Shown piece by piece: positions 57,535 through 64,000 of a DNA stretch of 64,000 nucleotides. The DNA comes from Henckelia pumila. Taxonomy: Eukaryota; Streptophyta; Magnoliopsida; Lamiales; Gesneriaceae. Each line of letters starts with the position of its first letter. Position 1 is the first letter of the stretch. The stretch is from the NCBI RefSeq assembly GCF_033568475.1, contig NC_133123.1, positions 3,100,001 through 3,164,000 on the forward strand. Direction: 5' to 3'. The notes under the pieces are model-generated. The model made no database searches. It worked only from the letters and a program-made list of their open reading frames with translations, and was not told the origin of the DNA. The position numbers and the translations under genes are program-made.

Positions 57535-60500
57535 TCATACATTATCAACAGAGAAATCAAAAGAGCAGGAAGAGGACCCCTGAGAAGCCATCTTCTTAGG
57601 AGGAGGTGTATTATGAGTGCCTGATACGCTTCCCTTCAAGATGTCGTTGTCCGGTTTCACAAGGTCCACGTGCCGGATTTCTGTTAGCATTGCTACCACA
57701 TCTTTCATCATTGGACGATCATCTGGACGTGTGCTGAGGCACAGGAACGCGACGGCCAGTGTTTGTAGCATTTCATGTATCTCAGTGTCACTCCTTCCTC
57801 TTAGCCTTTGGTCCAAGACATCGACTGGTTCGTGCGTGCTCTGCTGCATGTGGTTGTGAACCCATTGAACCAAATGTGCACCATCTGGCAATGTTGGGTC
57901 TAATGGGTGCCTCCCTGTCAGCACCTCCAAGAGGACGACCCCAAAACTGTAGACGTCGCTCTTTTCTGTGACGTGCTGCGTCGAAGCATGTTCTACAATG
58001 AAAGTGATAAAAAAAAAAATTACTGGTTAGTAATAGATTTTTCAGTAGTTTTCTTCAACCAAAAATTTATAACCTACCTGGTGCAATGTAACCATAAGAA
58101 CCAGCCAAATGAGGCCTTTGGTTCTGTTTTGAAGTCCCTATAGGATCAGTTTCACCATTGACAAACCTTGCCAGCCCAAAGTCAGCAAGATATGGCTCCA
58201 TGTTAGGGCCTAAAAGCACATTCATGGCTTTGACATCACCATGCATGATAGGGACAGCGCATCCGTGATGCAAGTACTCAAGAGCATGCGCTACTGCTAA
58301 TATGACCTCGTATCTGGCCTCCCACTCGGCCCAGCCCTTGCCGACGCCATGAAGAAGTGAACTCAAACTTCCATTTGGAAGATAATCGTAAAACAGCAAC
58401 TTTACTGTGCCGTTGGAACCCCAACCTAGAAGCCGAACAATGTTCTTGTGCCTGATTGAACTAAGCGTCCGGATTTCGGAATTAAAAGCTTTAGATTCAT
58501 CAGATGACCACATCTTTTTCACAGCTAATGTCATCCCATTAGGCACTGTTACCTTGTACACGACACCAGAGCTTCCGGTCCCAATGACATTAGAAGGTGT
58601 GAGATTCTGTACCATGTCATCTATTGAGAATTCCATCTTTTGATAAAATGTAATCTCCCAAGTTTTGGCTTCCATGGATTTAGCTTTGTCATTGTGGATT
58701 CTTACCAATAAGTATGTACCTAGCAGCATGAGCACGACACCGGTGCTGACAAGGATTGTCATAGCCATCATCATTGTAGATTTGGCGTGTAGAGAAGTCT
58801 GTGTGCTGTCTGCTGGAGAGATGACTCCATTGAGGATGTAAAGATTTTTGTTACCTGCAAGGTCGCTGGGAGGCAGCTGGTGAAAGAATGGGGTGTTGGG
58901 CAACTCACCGGAGAAATCATTAAACGACACGTTGAGGGAGACGAGGTTTTGAAGGTTTTTGAGAACTTCAAGAGTTCCTGAGAGTTTGTTGTAGGACAGA
59001 TCAAGAACTCCTAGTTTGTCAAGATTTGAAAATTCAAATGGAACCTCGCCCGTGAATCGGTTACAGCTTAGGTTGAGGGTGATTTCGAGTGATGGAAGTC
59101 GGCCCAACTCTCTGGGAATATAACCAAAAAAAGCATTGTCTCCAAGATCAAGTAACTGTAGCTTATTGCAGGACATGATCTCAGATGGAATATAGCCAGA
59201 AAACTGATTTTTGCCAATGCTAAACTTGGTTAGCTCGGTTAGGGAACCGATTTTAGGAGAGAGTGTGCCTGTTAGCCTATTGTCTGAAACGTCCACAAAC
59301 TGCAGATTTTTGGGGAACTCATCTGGCAAAGGTCCCATGAGTGCATTAGAGTGAAGATCAAGAAACTCAAGGTTTTCGCAGCCAGAAATCGAAGGAGGAA
59401 TTCCCCCCTCAAGTTGATTGTTACCCATATCCAAAAAATTTAAACTTTTCAAGTTTCCAATTTCTAATGGAACAGTACCCCCCAGACTATTATAGCTTAC
59501 CCTGAACCTGTACAGACTAGTACAGTTTCCAACGTCAGGTGGTATAAATCCTGACAAATTGTTGGAAATTAAAAGAAGTTTTGTCAGGTTTGTTAATGCA
59601 AAAATCTTTCTTGGGATTGGACCAAAGAGCTTATTGTAAGAAAGATCAAGAGCTTGGAGATTCTCACAATTAGATAAAGATTCTGGGATACTGCCAGTTA
59701 AGTTGTTCTTCCAGGCAAAAAACAGTATCAACTTTGTTAGTTTGCCGATCTGAGCTGGGATTTGCCCTGAAATTCCATTGTTATCAACTTCCAAATGAGT
59801 CAGAGCTGTACAGTTTGTTACCTCCGTGGGTATGGTACCTGATAATTGATTGCCACTCAGCTGCAGTTCCTCGAGCCCGAAAACGCGTCCAAAACTGGTT
59901 GGTATGCTTCCTGTCAACAGATTCTCAGACAAATCTATGATCCTTAAATCACTGCAGCTCCCTATATCTGATGGTATTGTGCCAACAATGCTGTTTTGCC
60001 ATAGCAGTAGGTTCCGAAGCATTTTGAGCTCCCCTATTCGCCTTGGAATCGAACCTGTGATTGAATTTTGATGCAAGTACAAATTCTGCATATCACTGCA
60101 ATTGCAAATACTCTCTGGGATGGAACCAGACAACAAAGATGTGTATATTGCTATTGTTTGTAGCCTCTTCAGCATCCCTATCGACGACGGTAAACTACCG
60201 GAAATCCCCGTTTCAGCAAAGCCAAGCACGACCAAGTTGCTGCAGTTTCCAATCTCCCAAGGCAATTCACCCTTGAGATTTTGATTCCCACCTGCTCTAA
60301 ACACCTCAAGATTGCTCATTTTCCCTATGCTCTTCGGAATCTCGCCGCTGAGCTGATTGTCAAAGAGCATAAGACTCTTAAGACTGGAGAGATTTCCTAT
60401 TTCAAAAGGAATGCCACCATTCAAAAGATTGGTATTGAGAGACAACTCTTGCAGCTTACTTAACCCGCAAATCTCAACCGGAACATCCCCGGATATCGCA

Positions 60501-60916
60501 TTATCACTTATATCAATCACAACCAGCTCATTGTAGCCTCCCATCTCCTTTGGGATCGTGCCGGTTAGGTTCACAGATGAAAGAACAAGAGTGTTCAAGA
60601 ACTTGAGGGATTGAAAAGTAGAAGGCAATGGACCTTGCAAGTTTACTTCTTTCAAGATTACCTTCTCCACATCTCCATTCGAGTTGCAATATATCCCAAA
60701 CCATTTGCAGGGATGTTGGTCCAAAGAATTCCAAGATCGAAGAACATTCGTCGATGCATTCAACGAATTCCTCCATGCTAACAGAGCTTGTCCCTGCTGG
60801 TCAATGCAGAAACAAGAAGAGAAGAGAAGAGAGCTTGTGATAATAAGTAGAAAGGTGTAAGAGAAGATATTCTTGTTAGGAAAAGTGAAGTGGTGATTTC
60901 TCAAGTGTGCAGGCAT
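57535..60916 (-). CDS. RGI3-like: LRR-XI receptor-like kinase of the RGF-receptor (RGI3/At4g26540) type
   Basis: Two exons, 58078..60916 and 57535..57992 (85-bp intron, split in the kinase APE motif), give 1098 aa; the Arabidopsis relative has about 1090. ATG at 60916 (MPAHLRNHHF) is preferred over upstream ATGs because a signal peptide follows (about 17-37). Next come an LRR N-cap (QQGQALLAWRNSLN, PCKWFGIYC) and over 20 LRRs. RAGG at 207-210 is the RxGG motif known to bind the end of RGF/GLV/CLEL peptides. A membrane span lies at about 715-738. The kinase has GTGSSGVV (779), Lys800, HGDVKAMN (892) and DFG (912). HGD instead of HRD makes it non-RD, as in its closest relatives. The tail ends SSCSFDFSVDNV. 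RGIs perceive RGF peptides in root meristem growth; this function is inferred. Confidence 0.92.
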
Positions 60917-62835
60917 TTCTGCAAGTAAAGAGCAGGTGATCAGTTCTTTGGGATTGCTGAGGGGGGAACCCCATGTTTTGTTTATAGCTGAAAAGCACAA
61001 GATCTGGATCCAGGGACACTTTGATTTTTTTATTTGCTAAATTATTTGGAATTTGGTAAATGGTGAAGATTGTGATGCAGATTGGTTCTTTTGGATTCAT
61101 TAAAGTTATAATTATTAATTTGGGTACTATTAGTTGTATTGGCCTATCTTCTTCTTCTTCTTCTGTCATTGAACCCAAAAAAGTTTAGACAAGACATGAT
61201 ATTGTAGCACTAAATCTATTTGTAGTAATCCCTCCAAGAATTAGAATCATTAAATTATTATTGCTTGTCTTAATTAGTATTCTTTGGAGGGAAGGAACAT
61301 AATAAGCAGCAAGAAGACTAATCGTTTAAAAAAAAGATTTGGTTGATGATGCTGCATGTCCTATGTAAAAAAAACGGATCGATATCGTTTCTAATTATGT
61401 ATTCTACCATTTTTTTTTCATAAAAATATATATGTTGAAAAAAATATAAAGACGATTGAGAGTATTCGTTATAATTACTTCTCAAGTTTAAAAGCTCGTC
61501 TCAAATGTGTTAATCAAGTTATTTCATTGTTTCTTTTATCTACCTTTTCTCTATATGATGTTGTCACCCTTGATTACTCTGGATTATTTAATGCACATTT
61601 AATTTACAAGTGGCATAACAACCACATGATATTTAATTTAATTTAACACAACGAGTAGAGTACCATATTCACCCTTCAAAGTTCAAATAATAAAAAAATT
61701 TAAAACTATAAATAATTTTAAATTTAATATGTTAAATACTTTTAATTTTTCTTATTACACAACTCATGATGGATTTTGTAGCTAATAATTAAACCTCACC
61801 TCATCTTCCCAATCAATTTCTGTAGATTTCTTGCTCCAAAAGTATGTGTTCATTTTCTGTCATATGAAGCAAATTGAATAATTTTTAAATAAACATATAT
61901 TGTTTAGCTAAGAAAATTGTATAATTGTATAGAAAAGTAAATAGGGTAAAAGTTTTTGTTAAATGTTAGTCAAATAAAGTTGGCATTTATTGTGGGGAGT
62001 TACACTACATCTGGTGAAACTTAATGTTATTTATAATTTGGCATTTAAAAACCATATTGTGGACAGTTACGCCATATTAATCAAATGGACCATTAGCAGC
62101 TAACTCATTAAATCTCTATTGATTTCAATATATAAATGTGGAGGAAGCCATGTTATGTTAATATAGAAGAGTCAGGTCCAGTTTCTAATGAAAGAAAATG
62201 ACTCGGCCACATGTTAGTTGTTTATTATTATTAAATTAATCCTTTTTCAAAGACTTTTTTTCATGGTGGACGAATTTAAGTCATTTTCTGTGGGGAAAGT
62301 TATGTTACTGTACCAAGAATGAGATACTCATTTCAAAGACATCTCGTCAAGTTAAAAGGTGTTCATAATTTATTACTGAATGTGGAATATTTTAATTACA
62401 TATTATACATGGTTAGACATGTCTTGAAGGCACAAAATTCAGGTGGGTTTTACCTTTTCTGCATAGGTGAAAATGTTGGTATTAAATATTATAGTTGCCC
62501 TTCTGCAGTTTTTGGTTGATATTTCTTTTTTTTTTCTAAAAATATATATATATATATATGAGGTCCCTATGATAAAGTTATAAGTCGGGTTAAGTGCAAG
62601 TGTGTTCAGATAAGATTCAAGGATTAATTAATAAAGTTTTTCTCCTGGTCATGGTTGGCCACATCCAATAATAATTTCGATCCAATCCAAAATACATCGT
62701 CACTAATGATATATGCCAATTGCCATAAAAAGTGTATAATTTTAAAAAGAAAACCAAATTTGTAAATAATTTTATTCGTTGTCTTGTTAGTTCGGTTGTT
62801 TATCGGAAGATGTTTGTCGATTTTTCATCAGATTC
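60917..62835. other. Upstream region of the receptor kinase and intergenic DNA
   Basis: It probably contains the kinase promoter. 61141-61167 is a short (CTT)n/(TTC)n run. It is AT-rich, with no gene seen. Confidence 0.45.
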
Positions 62836-62925
62836 AAGAATTTTAGTGACAATCGATTACCATAAATACTTAGGACATTGAAGAATTTTAGTGGCAATCG
62901 ATTACCATTAATTCTTAGGACATTG
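62836..62925. repeat. 45-bp tandem duplication
   Basis: Two units, 62836..62880 and 62881..62925, each starting AAGAATTTTAGTG and ending TTAGGACATTG, with a few differences. Confidence 0.85.
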
Positions 62926-63266
62926 AAGAAAATCATGAAATTTCTCGAAAATACCTGTAGCTTCCTTTCTTTTACCATGTCAAAATTGCATTTCTTGCAT
63001 ATAGTGTGGATTTGCATCGTCCATGTTAATATTTCTTGACCTCTCATTTTATCGAGATACGTTTTGTGAAAAAAGTGACCATTAAAATAATAAAGTTTTT
63101 TCCCCTTTTTTCTCCCCTCTAAATAAGTTTTGAAGGCTACATGCATTTCGTCACTTAAATCAAAAGTGTCTGAAGCAGGTAAAACAAGATTATTTTAGTG
63201 GTCTTTTAATATGGGCATATCAACTTTAATTTGAAAACAAAACCCACAATTATCAAGTTGCATGCA

Positions 63267-63308
<42 letters not shown>

Positions 63309-64000
63309 CAAATTCTTCGAAAAATAAAGCTATACATATACACACAAAATATAATATTTATATATAACTTTATACACGAAGTGTGTGCGCTGCGGCTAGT
63401 ATGAATTAGTGATAGATGGGATTTGAAACAGTGTAATTCGTAGAACGTGCCATGTTGTGACCCCCCATTTCATGTCATGAAACTTGAAAGGTAAATCAAT
63501 TTTTTTATAATTTGTGGTGTCAGTGGCATGAAATGGCACATGAGGAGGGATCAAAGGATTAATTTCTTGTTTGTGTATATTATATAATTATTAGGAGGTT
63601 AATCGAATCATCAGCATTCGAACAGCCAGCTAATTTCTATATTATACCCTTGTGTGGTTTCATGCAGTCTCAGATATATATGTCACCGGAATGTTCCCGA
63701 GGGACTGAGGAGCCACATGATAAGGAGATTGTAATATAACTATTCTCATAAAATTTATAAATCGAGCATTTACAAACGGTAAAATTCAACCTAGCATATG
63801 AGTATTACCTCAATGATAGATTTAATGTCACATGATTTGTTACGACAACAATATATCATTAATTACGCATATGTGTAAAAATACGATCAAATGCATGATT
63901 TTGGTATTATCCTTAGTGTATGATCTCATTAACCCATTCAAAGATTCACAATTTTTAATGGTTGAAAACTATAATTTCAACGCCTTTCATTTGATTGGGT
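62926..64000. other. Intergenic DNA at the right edge, no gene seen
   Basis: It contains a (TAA)n run at 63269..63308. A 119-codon open frame on the minus strand (62787-63146) spans the 45-bp duplication and shows no domain. Nothing else is supported. Confidence 0.45.

Noticed and set aside
62787-63146. 119-codon minus-strand open frame with internal repeats
   Set aside because: The protein repeat is the direct result of a 45-bp DNA tandem duplication. There is no known domain and no supporting gene structure.

Overview
This is nuclear DNA from a flowering plant, probably an asterid eudicot and perhaps Lamiales. The evidence is AT-rich intergenic DNA, split genes with GT/AG introns, plant-specific families (HIPP-type HMA protein, NDR1/HIN1-like LEA_2 protein, RGI-type LRR receptor kinase), histone H4 with a plant-style promoter, and plant retrotransposon lineages. 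Exon limits were worked out by hand from reading frames and splice sites; no homology search was possible.

Layout. 1-1870 (minus): 5' part of a BTB/POZ protein gene like Arabidopsis At1g21780, with a Mutator-like MITE in an intron. 1871-7286: gene-poor DNA with small inverted-repeat elements. 7287-8298 (minus): a HIPP-like HMA gene whose CaaX tail lies in another frame. 8432-9776: Tourist-like and Mutator-like MITEs. 11187-17001: a complete Ty1-copia element whose reverse transcriptase region is interrupted by a Cassandra-type TRIM with 5S rRNA-like sequence in its LTRs. 18907-21463: an F-box pseudogene hit by two Mutator-like elements. 23450-23927: an RNase H-like pseudogene. 24793-27085 (minus): a DUF2431 (BMT5-like) gene. 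28887-39174: a young 10.3-kb Ty3/chromovirus element with 2.7-kb LTRs. 41362-42257 (minus): a SASA/DUF303 carbohydrate esterase. 44272-52492: decayed or intact further copies of the DUF2431 plus esterase module. 53375-54121: an LEA_2/NHL gene. 56230-56541 (minus): histone H4. 57535-60916 (minus): an LRR-XI receptor kinase of the RGF-receptor (RGI3) type. 61000-64000: no gene seen.

Two themes dominate. First, local segmental duplication: a unit holding a DUF2431 gene, a spacer and an esterase gene exists in about three states (24.8-42.3 kb, split by the Ty3 element; 44.2-45.4 kb, a remnant; 46.5-52.5 kb, with an intact DUF2431 gene and a broken esterase). Paralogous copies give natural empty sites that define later insertions. 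Second, layered transposon insertion with readable target-site duplications: Cassandra in copia, hAT and an LTR remnant in the third unit, Ty3 in the first, and Mutator-like MITEs in the BTB and F-box genes. LTR divergence counted by eye (copia about 1.6%, Cassandra about 1.1%, Ty3 about 0.8%) agrees with the nesting order.

The DUF2431, LEA_2 and RGI-type kinase order resembles, from memory, the Arabidopsis chromosome 4 neighbourhood At4g26485-At4g26490-At4g26540, so the right half may be an old syntenic block inflated by transposons. I saw no CRISPR array, no tRNA gene and no wholly new gene system. The most unusual items are the nested Cassandra, the candidate gag/pol intron of the Ty3 element, the hairpin MITEs inside TA repeats, and the palindrome string near 2.8 kb.
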